Assembly: GCF_001499905.1 (NCBI RefSeq)
Contig: NZ_LQIS01000001.1
Span: forward strand, 1 to 64,000
Reading direction: 5' to 3'
Source: Mycobacterium sp. GA-1285
GTDB lineage: Bacteria > Actinomycetota > Actinomycetes > Mycobacteriales > Mycobacteriaceae
Length of the DNA stretch: 64,000 nt
Positions 25,980 through 34,240 of the stretch are shown in pieces. The notes under the pieces were generated by a model. It made no database searches. It was not told where the DNA came from and saw only the letters and a program-made list of their open reading frames with translations. The position numbers were made by a program, and so were the translations under genes. Each line of letters begins with the position of its first letter. The first letter of the stretch is position 1.

Positions 25980-26253
25980 ACTCGGTTTCGTCGACGATCG
26001 GCAGCGCACCGCGGCGCGCTGCCTCCTCGATCGAATTCCTTAGTTCAAAGCACACGAGGAACGGTCTGCCCTCGTGCGCGTGGATGGCGTCGGCGTCTCT
26101 GCGCTGGTGACATCTGGCGGTGGACTCGCTGTCCCACTGCACGCTGGTCTGTTGCCAGGTGCTCTTGCGCACCAGAACGCTTGCCGCGCAGAGCCGGCAC
26201 GTCACCGAGGTCATCGGTGCGTCAGCGAGTCGGTTGTCCTGGCGGACGGTCAT
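25978..26253 (-). CDS. Small Cys/His protein coupled to kshA
   Basis: 91 residues. The ATG at 26253 overlaps the kshA stop (ATGA), which decides the start. A CRLC pair near residue 19 and ARCHQR near residue 46 give three Cys and a His, which could bind zinc or iron. The middle TWQQTSVQWDSESTARC and the C-terminal IEEAARRGALPIVDE look ordered. I do not recognise a named family. The spacing does not match plant-type ferredoxins. Tight coupling to a Rieske oxygenase suggests an accessory or electron-transfer role. Confidence 0.7.
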   Translation of the reverse strand: MTVRQDNRLADAPMTSVTCRLCAASVLVRKSTWQQTSVQWDSESTARCHQRRDADAIHAHEGRPFLVCFELRNSIEEAARRGALPIVDETE

Positions 26254-27389
26254 CCCGCGCTCGTGACGGCGTCCCGCGCCGCGATGTTGGCCTCGACGAT
26301 CTTCATCCACTCTTCGCGCGGTCGGGTGGTGTCGATCTCGTACTCGAAGCGGTCCACCATGTCGGGGGTCACGTCGGCGACGTCGACATAGAACTGCTCA
26401 TACCACCGACGCAGTTGGTAGACCGGCCCGTCCTCCTCGCACAACAGCGGATTATCGATGCGGGCCTTGTTCTTCCAGATCGCGACATCCTGCTCGAAGC
26501 CCATCTTGACGAAGTCGCCCAGACCGATCGCCGTCTGCATCGCGAGGTCGTCGGGCAGGGTTTCGGACTTCTTGACGATGATCCCGTACTGCAGCACGAA
26601 GGAGTCTTGGTCGATCGGATAGTGGCAGTTGATCAGCACCGTCTTGTGGTCGACGTCGGTGTAGTGGTAGGTCAGGTCGTCGATCATGAACGACGGCCCG
26701 AAATACGATGCGACCGAGGTGGTTCCGAGCATCTGCGTCGGACCGGGCTCACCGAGATCCGGCCGGCCCGCGCTGTTCATGTACTGCGTCGCGACATGAC
26801 CTTCGAAGATGTTCTTGAAATGCGTCGGCAGCGATCCGTGGATGTAGAAGAAGTGCGCCATGTCGACGACGTTGTCGATGATCTCTCGGCAGTTGGTGTT
26901 GACCACGGTCGTGTACCAGTGCCAGTCGGTCCACTCATCACTTGTCGCACCTTCGATGCGGGGAATCGTGACGTCCTCCGGTGGGGGGTTGCCCTCCGGG
27001 TCGTTCCAGACGAACAACATGCCGTCCTGCTCCAGCGTGGTCCACGTCGCGGTGCGGGCCAGTCGGGGCACCCGCTTGCTGTAGGGGACCTTCTTGCACC
27101 GGCCGTCACCGCCCCAGCGCCAATCGTGGAACGGGCATGCGATCTCGTCGCCCTTCACCTCGCCTTGGCTCAGGTCCCCGCCCATGTGGCGGCAGTACCC
27201 GTCCAGGACGTTGATCCGCCCGTCGCCCCCGCGGAACACCACCATCTTCTTGCCGAACGCGAAAACCTGATGCGGCTTACCGTCACCGAACTCCCTGACC
27301 AGACCCAGGCAGTGCCAGCCTCGAGCGAACCGCGACGGGGCGGCCTCGGCCTCGATCTGACGGACCTCGATATCGGTGTCCAACGTCAT
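26250..27389 (-). CDS. kshA: 3-ketosteroid 9-alpha-monooxygenase, oxygenase component (Rieske)
   Basis: 379 residues, close to KshA of M. tuberculosis (386 from memory), with long identical stretches such as LDGYCRHMGGDLS and ACPFHDWRWGGDGRCK. Rieske [2Fe-2S] ligands are Cys66, His68, Cys85 and His88. The mononuclear iron motif is Asn173-x2-Asp176-x2-His179-x4-His184. KshA hydroxylates C9 of 3-ketosteroids; with delta-1-dehydrogenation this opens ring B. It normally needs the reductase KshB, which is not in the window. It is divergent from kstD across 101 bases and coupled downstream to a small Cys protein. It may be one of several KshA paralogues. Confidence 0.92.
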   Translation of the reverse strand: MTLDTDIEVRQIEAEAAPSRFARGWHCLGLVREFGDGKPHQVFAFGKKMVVFRGGDGRINVLDGYCRHMGGDLSQGEVKGDEIACPFHDWRWGGDGRCKKVPYSKRVPRLARTATWTTLEQDGMLFVWNDPEGNPPPEDVTIPRIEGATSDEWTDWHWYTTVVNTNCREIIDNVVDMAHFFYIHGSLPTHFKNIFEGHVATQYMNSAGRPDLGEPGPTQMLGTTSVASYFGPSFMIDDLTYHYTDVDHKTVLINCHYPIDQDSFVLQYGIIVKKSETLPDDLAMQTAIGLGDFVKMGFEQDVAIWKNKARIDNPLLCEEDGPVYQLRRWYEQFYVDVADVTPDMVDRFEYEIDTTRPREEWMKIVEANIAARDAVTSAG

Positions 27390-27463
27390 ACCGTTGTTCT
27401 AGCAGCGATCGCCGACCACGTTCACGGTTCTGTTCCGCTCATCAGGACACGGGTTCCGGCCTT

Positions 27464-27480
27464 GCTCTAACCGCTCTAAC
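27464..27480. promoter_or_regulatory. Tandem direct repeat upstream of kstD
   Basis: GCTCTAAC occurs at 27464-27471 and 27473-27480, a nine-base period. It ends 10 bases before the kstD GTG and lies in the 101-base region shared with divergent kshA. It could be an operator or overlap the promoter. It does not match the KstR consensus. Confidence 0.4.
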
Positions 27481-27490
27481 TTGGTCGGTT

Positions 27491-29194
27491 GTGAGTAGCG
27501 CATACGGGGCGACGATCCCCGACGGCCTGCCGGTGACCGATACGACCGTCGATCTGGTGGTGGTCGGGTCCGGCACGGGTATGGCCGCCGCGCTCGCCGC
27601 TCATGAGTGCGGCCTCTCGGTGCTGATCGTCGAGAAATCGACCTATGTTGGAGGTTCCACCGCCCGCTCCGGCGGGGCACTGTGGCTGCCGGCGAGCACG
27701 GTGATCAACGGCGCCGGCGGTGCCGACACCGCCGAGCGGGCGAACACGTACCTCGACGCCGTGGTCGGCGGGACCGCCGACGCCCAGCGGTCGGACGCGT
27801 TCGTGGCCAACATCGGTGCGACGGTCGAACTTCTGCGGCGCGCAACGCCGATGCGGCTGTTCTGGGCGAAGGAGTACTCGGACTACCACCCCGAGGCGCC
27901 GGGCGGCACCGTCGTCGGCCGCACGTGCGAATGCCGGCCGCTCGATTCGGCGATTCTGGGCCGATACCGAACACGCCTGCGGCCCGGCGTGATGGAAGCC
28001 AAGATTCCGATCCCGACCACCGGCGCGGACTATCGATGGCTGAACCTGATGTCGCGGATGCCGCGAAAGGGTCTGCCGGTGGTCGCCAAGCGTCTCGGGC
28101 AGGGTGTGGGCGGTCTGCTTCTCAAGCGGCGATACGTCGCCGGCGGTCAGGCGCTGGCCGCCGGTCTTTTCGCCGGGGTCTTGCGCGCGGGCATCCCGGT
28201 CTGGACCGACACCGCGCTGCTTCGGCTCGTCACCGACGGCGATCGGGTGAGCGGCGTGGTGCTCGGCCATGCAGGCACGGACGTCACCGTGTCCGCGCGC
28301 CGCGGTGTGGTGCTCGCAGCGGGAGGTTTCGACCACGAGATGGACATGCGGTGGAAGTTCCAATCGGAATTCCTCGGCGAGCATGCCAGCCTGGGAGCCG
28401 AAACCAACACCGGCGATGCCATCCGTATCGCCCAAGACATCGGGGCGGCAACAGATCTCATGGACCACGCATGGTGGTTCCCCGCCGTCGCCGCGCTGCC
28501 CGGCGCCGACCCCAAGGTCATGCTGGCCGAACGGTCGCTTCCGGGATCGCTCATCGTCGACCAGAACGGAAGTCGCTTCGTCAACGAGGCGACCGACTAC
28601 ATGTCGTTCGGGCAGCGGATCCTCGAGCGGGAACGCGCGGGAAATCCGGTCGAGACGATGTGGATCGTCTTCGATCAGGGCTATCGCAACAGCTATGTCT
28701 TTGCCGCCGAACTGTTCCCCCGGATGGCGATACCCAAGAGGTGGTATGACGCCGGCATCGCGCACCGCGCCGATTCCATCGGCGTACTCGCACGCAGGAT
28801 CGGTGTCGACGCACCGACGCTCATTTCGACCGTCGAGCGCTTCAACGGAAATGCCGCCGCCGGAGTCGATCCCGACTTCCTGCGCGGAGCGAGCGCCTAC
28901 GACCGCTACTACGGCGACCCGACCGTCACGCCGAACCCGAACCTTCGCCCGTTGAATCGGGGCCCGCTCTATGCCGTCAAGATGGTGCTCAGCGATCTCG
29001 GAACCTGCGGCGGCCTGCGCGTCGACGACCGCGCCAGGGTGCTGCGGGAGGACGGCCACACCATCGACGGGCTGTATGCGATCGGCAACACCGCCGCCAA
29101 CGCGTTCGGCACCACCTATCCCGGAGCGGGCGCGACGATCGCGCAAGGCCTGGTGTACGGCTACATCGCTGCTTCGGACGCCGCCGACGGGTGA
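27491..29194 (+). CDS. kstD: 3-ketosteroid delta-1-dehydrogenase (KstD)
   Basis: 567 residues, FAD-dependent. The N-terminal FAD fold is VVVGSGTGMAAALAAHECG near residue 23, followed by YVGGSTARSGGALWLP. NEATDYMSFGQRI lies near 370. The C-terminal TAANAFGTTYPGAGATIAQG near 535-555 holds the Tyr and Gly that place the substrate in KstD enzymes. The enzyme removes the C1/C2 trans-axial hydrogens of 3-ketosteroids. GTG start at 27491, divergent from kshA, so the two enzymes that together trigger ring B opening are neighbours. The stop abuts the stop of the PadR gene with no base between. The KstD subclass is not assigned. Confidence 0.9.
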   Translation: MSSAYGATIPDGLPVTDTTVDLVVVGSGTGMAAALAAHECGLSVLIVEKSTYVGGSTARSGGALWLPASTVINGAGGADTAERANTYLDAVVGGTADAQRSDAFVANIGATVELLRRATPMRLFWAKEYSDYHPEAPGGTVVGRTCECRPLDSAILGRYRTRLRPGVMEAKIPIPTTGADYRWLNLMSRMPRKGLPVVAKRLGQGVGGLLLKRRYVAGGQALAAGLFAGVLRAGIPVWTDTALLRLVTDGDRVSGVVLGHAGTDVTVSARRGVVLAAGGFDHEMDMRWKFQSEFLGEHASLGAETNTGDAIRIAQDIGAATDLMDHAWWFPAVAALPGADPKVMLAERSLPGSLIVDQNGSRFVNEATDYMSFGQRILERERAGNPVETMWIVFDQGYRNSYVFAAELFPRMAIPKRWYDAGIAHRADSIGVLARRIGVDAPTLISTVERFNGNAAAGVDPDFLRGASAYDRYYGDPTVTPNPNLRPLNRGPLYAVKMVLSDLGTCGGLRVDDRARVLREDGHTIDGLYAIGNTAANAFGTTYPGAGATIAQGLVYGYIAASDAADG

Positions 29195-29863
29195 TCAGTC
29201 GTCGGCGTCGGCCCTCTTCTCGATCTCGTACCAGTATTCCGGTGCGGGCCAAGGAATTTGCGTACCGCGTTCGATGCCCGCATCCGCGAAGGCGGCTTCG
29301 GCCTCGTCGAGTTCCTTGAGCATCTTCATGGCGAGCTCGCGTTCGGCGGCGTAATACCGCTCGGCCCACTGCAATGCGACCCTTGCGTAAGCCCATGACG
29401 GCTCCACGCCTGCCCACTTTGCGTCCTTGGCGGCTTGGCGCTGCATGTCGTCGGCGTAGGCGATGTGCTCCTGCAGGATCTCCTTGAGGCGCTCGGGATC
29501 GGTCAGATGTCCGAACGTCACTCGCAGCAACGGGTTGTGCTTGAGCACCGGCGTATCGACCGGTGCTTCGTTGGCCCACCGCCGCACCGCATCCAGACCC
29601 GCTGGGGTGATCTTGTAGAGCCGACGGTTGCGGGTGCCGCCGGTGTTCTCGACGCGCGAGGACAGCAGCCCGAGCTTCTCCAGCTTCTTCAGCTCCGAGT
29701 AGATCTGGCTGTAGGCGGGGCTTCCGTAGAAGAACCGCATGCTCCACTCGATCCACTTACGGATGTCGTAACCCGACAGTTCGTGTTCGTACGTCAGCAT
29801 GCCCAGCAGCGCCCAACTGGTCGCGGCCAGATTCGGCTTCGCGTCGGACGTGCTCTTCGCCAT
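29195..29863 (-). CDS. PadR-family transcriptional regulator
   Basis: 222 residues. The N-terminal PadR winged helix (about 12-95) includes LGMLTYEHELSGYDIRKWI and AYSQIYSELKKLEKLGLL. A longer C-terminal helical domain (residues 105-200, HIAYADDMQRQAA and WAERYYAAERELAMKMLKEL) resembles the Vir_act_alpha_C region. PadR proteins often repress detoxification or catabolic genes. It converges with kstD with abutting stops (TGATCA) and its promoter faces the thioesterase gene. Control of the kshA/kstD pair is plausible but not shown. Confidence 0.9.
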   Translation of the reverse strand: MAKSTSDAKPNLAATSWALLGMLTYEHELSGYDIRKWIEWSMRFFYGSPAYSQIYSELKKLEKLGLLSSRVENTGGTRNRRLYKITPAGLDAVRRWANEAPVDTPVLKHNPLLRVTFGHLTDPERLKEILQEHIAYADDMQRQAAKDAKWAGVEPSWAYARVALQWAERYYAAERELAMKMLKELDEAEAAFADAGIERGTQIPWPAPEYWYEIEKRADADD

Positions 29864-29962
29864 TTGCCCAGCCTAACAACGGCGGAGCACACCGGTCGTT
29901 CGACGCACCACTGGCCGGGACGCCGCCTTGCGGCTGCGCCGGGGCGCAAGCACCCTGAACCC

Positions 29963-30559
29963 ATGGCCGGCTCCGAACTCGACGATCTGCGCGCCGTCTA
30001 CGAACCCTTGGCACAGTCGGTGCGCCGACTCGTCGACGTCACGATCCGCACGACAGCGGACGCAGCGACCGTCGAAGCGGTCAAGAACAGAATCGACTGC
30101 GCAAGTGACGAACTCAGCGCGTCGCTGCTTGACGATTCGTTCGGTCTGCAACATACCCGCGACGGCGAAGCGATGGTGTGGGGCAACGTCGTCATCGGGC
30201 TGCGCAACCCGGCCGCCCCGCCGCTGGAGGTCCACCACGACACCGAGGGCCGAGTATGGGCCGAGTTCTCGCTCGGCGCAGCGTTCGAGGGCCCGCCCGG
30301 ACATGTCCACGGTGGCGTATGCGCGATGTTGCTCGACCACGTGCTCGGCGCGACAGCGCACAAGCCAGGCAAACCCGCTGTGACGGGCACCCTGACCACG
30401 CGGTACCGGCGTGGAACCCGGCTCGGACGCCCGTTGCGCGCGGAAGCCTGGGTCGAACGGGTCGAGGGCACCAAGACGTTCGCCGTCGGGCACATCGCCG
30501 ACGCCGACGGCGTCACCGTGGAAGCCGACGGTGTCTTCATCCATCCGCGGGTTCCCTGA
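29963..30559 (+). CDS. PaaI-type hotdog thioesterase
   Basis: 198 residues. The hotdog core carries FEGPPGHVHGGVCAMLLDHV near residue 110, the HGG...D pattern of the PaaI/YbgC-like thioesterases, followed by GTLTTRYRRGTRLGRPLRAE. An N-terminal helical extension (about 40 residues) is present. It hydrolyses acyl-CoA thioesters. The ATG at 29963 lies 99 bases from the divergent PadR start; the longer in-frame extension is antisense to PadR. Confidence 0.82.
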   Translation: MAGSELDDLRAVYEPLAQSVRRLVDVTIRTTADAATVEAVKNRIDCASDELSASLLDDSFGLQHTRDGEAMVWGNVVIGLRNPAAPPLEVHHDTEGRVWAEFSLGAAFEGPPGHVHGGVCAMLLDHVLGATAHKPGKPAVTGTLTTRYRRGTRLGRPLRAEAWVERVEGTKTFAVGHIADADGVTVEADGVFIHPRVP

Positions 30560-30630
30560 CGCCGGGGCCCACGGCTCGCGGAAACCGCCGTTCGGCAGAC
30601 CAGCCACCGCACCGCCTGCCAGAATCAGAT

Positions 30631-31134
30631 GTGGACTACGAGCACCCCGATGTGGGAGGGCCTGAGCGCTACCGCCGCGACGAGACGGAAGCCGAACGGC
30701 TGGACCGAAATTGGTCGAGTCTGCTGCAGGAACTGCGGGTCGCTCAAACGGGTGTCCAATTGCTCACGGGCTTCCTCCTGATCCTGCCGTTCACCGACCA
30801 TTTCTCCGACCTCGACGAAACCATGAGGACGGTCTACCTCGTGACGGTGGCCAGCTCGATCGGCGCGACGATACTGCTGATCGCTCCCGTCAGCATGCAC
30901 CGGCTGTTGTTCCGGCGACACCGCATGGAGACCTTGGTGGCGACCGCGCACGGGTTCGCGATCACGGGCACGCTGTTACTCGGCGTCGCGCTCGCCGGCG
31001 TGGCGACGATCATCTTCGACGCCGTGGCCGACAGCGTGGCGGCATGGATCGCCTGCAGCGTCGTGCTGGTTGCGCTCGTCGGGTTCTGGTACCTCATGCC
31101 ACTGCGAAACCGGCCTCACGACGCGTCCAATTGA
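30631..31134 (+). CDS. Four-helix membrane protein (DUF6328-like)
   Basis: 167 residues. A charged N-terminus (ERYRRDETEAERLDRNWSSL) leads into ELRVAQTGVQLLTGFLLILP. Four hydrophobic helices lie at about 45-65, 72-92, 108-130 and 138-157. The pattern matches the DUF6328 family as I remember it. Function unknown. GTG start at 30631. It lies alone, 36 bases before the DoxX gene. Confidence 0.75.
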   Translation: MDYEHPDVGGPERYRRDETEAERLDRNWSSLLQELRVAQTGVQLLTGFLLILPFTDHFSDLDETMRTVYLVTVASSIGATILLIAPVSMHRLLFRRHRMETLVATAHGFAITGTLLLGVALAGVATIIFDAVADSVAAWIACSVVLVALVGFWYLMPLRNRPHDASN

Positions 31135-31170
31135 CGTTTGCGTCCCGATACGCCTGGGAACTCCCGACCC

Positions 31171-32112
31171 ATGTTGATTCGACGTATCGCGCGCCCGATG
31201 CTGTCAGCTGCCTTCATCGCAAGAGGTGTGGATGCCCTACGCAGCCCGAAACCCGCGGCCGACGCCGCACGTCCGACGCTGGAGGGTTTGAGCAAGCTGC
31301 CCGACCCGGTCGGCACCAACGTTCCGACCAACGCCGAGACCGTCGCGCGGGCCACGGCCGCGGTCCAGATCGGTGGCGGTCTGCTCCTGGCCACCGGCAA
31401 ACTGCCTCGACTCGCCTCTGCCGCGCTCGCACTGAGCGTGGTGCCGGGCAGCCTTGGCGGACATACCTTCTGGAGTGAGACAGATCCCCAGCGCAAAGCC
31501 GAGGAACGTCGTGCGTTCATCACCGACGTGAGCTTGATCGGCGGGCTGATCATCGCCGCAGTCGACACCGAGGGCAAACCCTCGCTCGGTTGGCGCGGGC
31601 GGCGCGCGGCGCACAAGGTCTCGGAGGCGGTCACCGCGGCTTTGCCCGTCGGCGCGGCCGCGGGCGGCACGCTCACCGACAGCGCGCTCGCCGACAAGGT
31701 GGGTCATGGTCTGCAGGTCGGTGCCGAACGGGGGCGCGAGCTCGCCAACGTCGCCCGCGAACGCGGCGCCGAACTCGCCGAAGTCGCCCGCGAACGCGGA
31801 CCCGAACTCGCCGAGCTTGCGCGCAAGCGCAGCGCCGAGCTCGCCGACGTCGCCCGCGAACGCGGACCCGAACTCGCCGAGGTCGCGCGCAAACGTGGGG
31901 CGGTGCTCGCCGACGCCGCACGTGAGCGGGGTTCCGAGTGGGCCGACGTCGCTCGCGACCGCGCGCCCGAACTGGCCGAGACGGCGCGCGGACGCGCGTC
32001 GGAGTTCGCCGAGACGGCACGCAAGCAGGCCGACACGGCGCGCAAACAAGCCGAGACGGCTCGAAAGCAGGCGCGCAAAGAGGCCAAGCGCCAACAACGC
32101 AAGCTGCGCTGA
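31171..32112 (+). CDS. DoxX-family membrane protein with a hendecad-repeat coiled-coil tail
   Basis: 313 residues. Residues 1-150 look like a DoxX domain (MLIRRIARPMLSAAFIARG, then AAVQIGGGLLLATGKLPRLA and a third helix LIGGLIIAAVD). From residue 184 the chain is nine 11-residue repeats of the type ARERGAELAEV. These pass into three 7-residue units (ARKQADT, ARKQAET, ARKQARK) and a basic end. The tail should form one long helix or coiled coil of about 130 residues, highly charged and probably cytoplasmic. DoxX proteins are membrane subunits linked to redox or stress functions. The start ATG is at 31171. Confidence 0.82.
   Translation: MLIRRIARPMLSAAFIARGVDALRSPKPAADAARPTLEGLSKLPDPVGTNVPTNAETVARATAAVQIGGGLLLATGKLPRLASAALALSVVPGSLGGHTFWSETDPQRKAEERRAFITDVSLIGGLIIAAVDTEGKPSLGWRGRRAAHKVSEAVTAALPVGAAAGGTLTDSALADKVGHGLQVGAERGRELANVARERGAELAEVARERGPELAELARKRSAELADVARERGPELAEVARKRGAVLADAARERGSEWADVARDRAPELAETARGRASEFAETARKQADTARKQAETARKQARKEAKRQQRKLR
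31720..32079 (+). repeat. Intragenic tandem repeat: nine 33-bp units then three 21-bp units
   Basis: 33-base units start at 31720, 31753, 31786, 31819, 31852, 31885, 31918, 31951 and 31984. The 21-base units start at 32017, 32038 and 32059. All stay in frame and code for the coiled-coil tail of the DoxX protein. Confidence 0.85.
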
Positions 32113-32172
32113 GCTTCACCGAGCGATCGAAAGCGCCCCTGATACAGCGGGGTCGCCGGTACATTGACTCGG

Positions 32173-32652
32173 ATGACTAGCGGAAATCTAGGACCACAGC
32201 CTGGACAGTACGGCGGCTATCCGGCGGGCGGCGGACAGCCGGGCGGCCTGCTTCTGCGCTGGCTCGCTCGACTCATCGACGGAATCCTCGTCGGGATCGT
32301 CAGCTGGCTGCTGGCCTTCCTCACCGATAGCGCCTCCAACATCATGGTCACCGGCTTCTTCACCGGCGGCCTGATGTTCGTCTACTTCCTCGCCTTCGAG
32401 ACCGGCATGGGTTCCACACCGGGGAAGAAGATGCTCGGCCTGCACGTTCGCGGCCCCGGCGGGGCACCCAAGCCGACCGCCGCGCAGGCGGCCATCCGCA
32501 ACTCCTGGACGCTGCTGCCGATCATCCCGTTCGTCGGCGGACTGCTCGGCGTCATCGCGATCATCGTCATCGCCGTGACCATCAACGGCAGCCCGACCAA
32601 GCAGGGCAAGCACGACGAGCTTGCGGGTGGAACGCAGGTCGTCAAGGGCTGA
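32173..32652 (+). CDS. RDD-family membrane protein
   Basis: 159 residues. A Gly/Gln/Pro-rich N-terminus is followed by the RDD-type first helix RWLARLIDGILVGIVSWLLA (Arg and Asp conserved). The second helix has FFTGGLMFVYFLAFET, then the STPGKKMLGLHV motif and a last helix FVGGLLGVIAIIVIAVTI. RDD proteins are small membrane proteins of uncertain transport or stress role. The ATG at 32173 was preferred over a TTG at 32164. Confidence 0.85.
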   Translation: MTSGNLGPQPGQYGGYPAGGGQPGGLLLRWLARLIDGILVGIVSWLLAFLTDSASNIMVTGFFTGGLMFVYFLAFETGMGSTPGKKMLGLHVRGPGGAPKPTAAQAAIRNSWTLLPIIPFVGGLLGVIAIIVIAVTINGSPTKQGKHDELAGGTQVVKG

Positions 32653-32692
32653 CCGTCTGGCCGGAAACCCATGGACCGCAACGGGTCCTGGG

Positions 32693-34138
32693 TCAGATCA
32701 CCAGCCATACGACGAGGGCGAACGCGAACGCGGTGAGGCCGAGCGTGGTCTCCATGACCGTCCACGTCTTCAGGGTGGTCTTCACGTCCATTCCGAAGAA
32801 ACGGCTCACCAACCAGAAGCCCGAGTCGTTGACGTGTGAGAGCACGGTCGCTCCGGCGGCGATGGCGATGACCAGCAGGGTGAGGTGAAGGCTGCTCAGG
32901 CTCGCCTCGGCCGCGGCCGCGCTGAGCAGACCCGCCGTCGTCGTCAGTGCGACCGTGGCCGAGCCCTGAGCCACACGCAGCAACGTCGCGATGATGAAGG
33001 CCTGCACGATAAGGGACATCCCCAGTCCTGACAGGGAATCGCTCAGCGCGCTGCCGATACCGCTGAGCCGCAGCACACCACCGAACATTCCGCCGGCGCC
33101 GGTGATCAGAATGACCGAGCAGATCGGCCCGAGTGCGTTGTCGTAGAGGGCGCTGACCTCGTCCATCGACCGGCCCCGCCGCAGGCCCAACACCACGGCC
33201 GCCACGATCACCGTGATCAGCAGCGCGACGCTGGTGTCGCCGAGCAGCATGAGGTACCGCGCCCAGGTTTCGTCCTCGTCCAGCACGCCGGCCGACACCA
33301 GCGTGTCGAGGACGGTGTTGAAGGAGATCAACACGAACGGCAGGAGCAGCACGCCGAGCACCGCGGCGAACGACGGCGCGGTCCGGGCGGCGGTCGCCAC
33401 CGCTCCGGTGCCGGTGGTGGCGCCATCGGCGCCGTCGCGGTCGGTGTCGGTCGGCGTTCCGCCGTTCATCTCTCCGAACAGCGCCGTGGGGACGTCGACG
33501 TGGACGCGGCGTCCGATCGCCCTGGAGACCAGGAGCACACCGACGTACCACGCCGGTACGGCGATGGGAATGCCGACCAGGAGTGTCACGCCGATGCTCG
33601 CGCCGAGCGCTTCGGCCGCGGCGACCGGCCCCGGATGGGGCGGCACCAATGCGTGCATGGCCGCGAAGGCGCCGGCGGCGGGCAAACCATAGAGCAGCAG
33701 CGATCCGCCGAACCGCCGGGCGACGGTCATGATGATGGGCAGGAACACGACGAGACCGGCGTCGAAGAAGATCGGGAAGCCGAACAGCAGCGCCGCGACA
33801 CCTAGGGCGAACGGCGCCCGACTTTCACCGAAGCGAGCGATGAGGGTATCGGCGAGAACCTGGGCGCCGCCGGTGATTTCGAGCAGCCGACCGAGCATGA
33901 CACCGAAGCCGACGAGCAGAGCCACCGAGCCCAGGGTGTTGGAGAAGCCGTAGCTGATGGCGTCGGGAACGTCGCCCACCGGGATCCCGGCGGCCAGCGC
34001 CGTCAGCACGCTGACGAGCACCAGCGCCACGAAGGCGTGCAATTTGACCTTCATGATCAGGAACAGCAGAAGCGCCACCGCGCCCGCGGCGATCAAGAGG
34101 AGTGTGGTGGCTCCGTAGGCGGGATCGATCGCTTCCAT
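32693..34138 (-). CDS. GntP-family gluconate:H+ symporter
   Basis: 481 residues with about 12-14 hydrophobic segments. Family signatures include FGVMLGRLLEITGGAQVLA near residue 80, FFDAGLVVFLPI near 130, LVPPHPGPVAAAE near 165 and HVNDSGFWLV near 440. GntP proteins import gluconate or related hydroxy acids. The gene follows the gluconokinase on the same strand after about 100 bases and would form a gntK-gntP unit, controlled by the divergent GntR gene at 34883. Confidence 0.92.
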   Translation of the reverse strand: MEAIDPAYGATTLLLIAAGAVALLLFLIMKVKLHAFVALVLVSVLTALAAGIPVGDVPDAISYGFSNTLGSVALLVGFGVMLGRLLEITGGAQVLADTLIARFGESRAPFALGVAALLFGFPIFFDAGLVVFLPIIMTVARRFGGSLLLYGLPAAGAFAAMHALVPPHPGPVAAAEALGASIGVTLLVGIPIAVPAWYVGVLLVSRAIGRRVHVDVPTALFGEMNGGTPTDTDRDGADGATTGTGAVATAARTAPSFAAVLGVLLLPFVLISFNTVLDTLVSAGVLDEDETWARYLMLLGDTSVALLITVIVAAVVLGLRRGRSMDEVSALYDNALGPICSVILITGAGGMFGGVLRLSGIGSALSDSLSGLGMSLIVQAFIIATLLRVAQGSATVALTTTAGLLSAAAAEASLSSLHLTLLVIAIAAGATVLSHVNDSGFWLVSRFFGMDVKTTLKTWTVMETTLGLTAFAFALVVWLVI

Positions 34139-34240
34139 CGGACCTCCGAACTGTCAGTGCCAGGAGACTTTCAGGCGTCTCACGCGGGTGCTGGTCAATA
34201 TCCGTTTGGGGCAATGGGTTTGGTCGGCCCGGCGTGTTGG

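Noticed and set aside
27390..27490. KstR operator between kshA and kstD
   Set aside because: AACTTGGT and GTTGTTCTAG resemble half sites but no full TnnAACnnGTTnnA palindrome is present.
31720..32079. Possible CRISPR or satellite array
   Set aside because: Units are contiguous with no spacers, keep the reading frame and encode a coiled coil.
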